Shown: positions 5,588-6,257 of the stretch, in pieces
Position numbering within the stretch: position 1 is the first letter of the stretch
Layout of the letters: each line of letters opens with the position of its first letter
Origin: Agathobacter sp.
Lineage (GTDB): Bacteria > Bacillota_A > Clostridia > Lachnospirales > Lachnospiraceae
DNA: 6,257 bases
Direction of reading: 5' to 3'
Assembly: GCA_017936725.1 (NCBI GenBank)
Contig: JAGBEZ010000058.1
Span: 1-6,257 of the forward strand
Notes under the pieces: model-generated
What the model saw: only the letters and a program-made list of their open reading frames with translations
What the model was told of the DNA's origin: nothing
The model's database searches: none
Made by a program: the position numbers and the translations under genes

Positions 5588-6257
5588 ATGGGATTTGAAG
5601 AAAACAAAATCGAAGGTCGTAATGCCGTATTAGAGGCATTTCGTTCTGGAAAAACAATTGACAAATTATTTGTATTAGATGGCTGCCAGGATGGACCAGT
5701 GAAATCAATCACCCGCGAGGCGAGAAAAGGGGATACCATCATCAATTACGTAAGTAAAGACCGCCTAGACCAGATTTCGGAAACAGGAAAACATCAGGGT
5801 GTTATCGCTATTTCTGCCGCATATGATTATGCGGAGGTAGAAGATATTTTAGCAAACGCAGAAAAAAAGGGGGAGGCGCCATTTATCATTATCTTGGATG
5901 GAATCGAAGACCCACACAACTTAGGTGCCATTATCCGTACGGCAAATCAGGCAGGTGCACATGGAATCATTATTCCAAAGCGTCGCGCCGTAGGGCTTAC
6001 CCCTACCGTAGCACGTACGTCCGCAGGTGCGATTAACTACACACCAGTTGCAAAGGTAACCAATATTACACAAACCATCAAAGACTTAAAAGATAAGGGT
6101 ATGTGGTTTGTATGTGCGGACATGGATGGAACACCTATGTACGACTTGAATCTGACGGGATCGATTGGACTTGTCATTGGCAACGAAGGCGATGGCGTTA
6201 GCAAATTGGTAAAGGAAAACTGTGACATGATTGCCACGATTCCGATGAAGGGAGATA
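5588..6257 (+). CDS. rlmB: 23S rRNA (guanosine-2'-O-)-methyltransferase, TrmH/SPOUT family (3' end outside window)
   Basis: The first 223 codons are visible and the frame runs off the window; about 20-30 residues should be missing. RlmB methylates the 2'-OH of G2251 in the peptidyl-transferase P-loop of 23S rRNA, using S-adenosylmethionine. Residues 6-80 form the substrate-binding domain (NKIEGRNAVLEAF, then KHQGVIAISA at 68-77). The SPOUT knot domain begins at about 98: motif 1 is DPHNLGAIIRTAN (108-120, with N111 and R117), the Gram-positive-type RAVGLTPTVARTSAGA follows, motif 2 is VIGNEGDGV (196-204, E200), and motif 3 starts at IPMKGD as the window ends. GGAGG (5578-5582) lies 5 nt before the ATG. 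The Mini-III gene directly upstream also acts on 23S rRNA, which supports the assignment. A less likely alternative is another TrmH-family 2'-O-methyltransferase with a different rRNA target. Confidence 0.93.
   Translation, partial: MGFEENKIEGRNAVLEAFRSGKTIDKLFVLDGCQDGPVKSITREARKGDTIINYVSKDRLDQISETGKHQGVIAISAAYDYAEVEDILANAEKKGEAPFIIILDGIEDPHNLGAIIRTANQAGAHGIIIPKRRAVGLTPTVARTSAGAINYTPVAKVTNITQTIKDLKDKGMWFVCADMDGTPMYDLNLTGSIGLVIGNEGDGVSKLVKENCDMIATIPMKGD

Overview
The window looks chromosomal and comes from a low-to-moderate GC, Gram-positive anaerobe of the Clostridia. A Lachnospiraceae-type genome is most likely, judged from codon use, strong GGAGG-type ribosome binding sites, the protein lineages, a tRNA-sensing T-box leader and the gene order. 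No insertion sequence, phage gene, CRISPR array, tRNA or rRNA gene was seen.

Layout. Positions 1-594 (+) hold the 3' part of a cytidylate-kinase-like gene (its start lies before the window). It converges on a minus-strand cell-wall hydrolase gene (667-1818), and a strong hairpin at 621-649 with T runs on both sides serves as a shared terminator. The hydrolase has a signal peptide, a long PcsB/CwlO-type coiled coil and a C-terminal SleB-type (Hydrolase_2) catalytic domain. A region of about 160 bp with back-to-back promoters separates it from ispF (1979-2506, +), an isoprenoid-pathway enzyme carrying an unusual cysteine-rich tail.

Positions 2507-2914 contain no protein gene. They hold a promoter and a complete T-box riboswitch. 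The Stem I AGTA motif, a UGC (Cys) specifier, a Stem IIA/B pseudoknot, Stem III, the T-box sequence with a UGGA bulge, and mutually exclusive antiterminator and terminator can all be traced by hand. Both specificity determinants (UGC codon, and UGGA matching discriminator base U73) point to tRNA-Cys.

Downstream is a co-directional run: cysE (serine O-acetyltransferase), cysS (cysteinyl-tRNA synthetase), mrnC (Mini-RNase III, 23S rRNA end maturation) and rlmB (23S rRNA Gm2251 methyltransferase, cut by the window end). This is the conserved Firmicutes order cysE-cysS-mrnC-rlmB. The T-box links cysteine synthesis and tRNA-Cys charging to tRNA-Cys aminoacylation, and the two rRNA-maturation genes may share that control by readthrough.

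I see no clearly new biological system. The items most worth a second look are the PcsB-coil/SleB fusion, the Cys-rich IspF tail, the Lys-less P-loop of the kinase-like protein, and the reach of the tRNA-Cys T-box over rRNA-processing genes.
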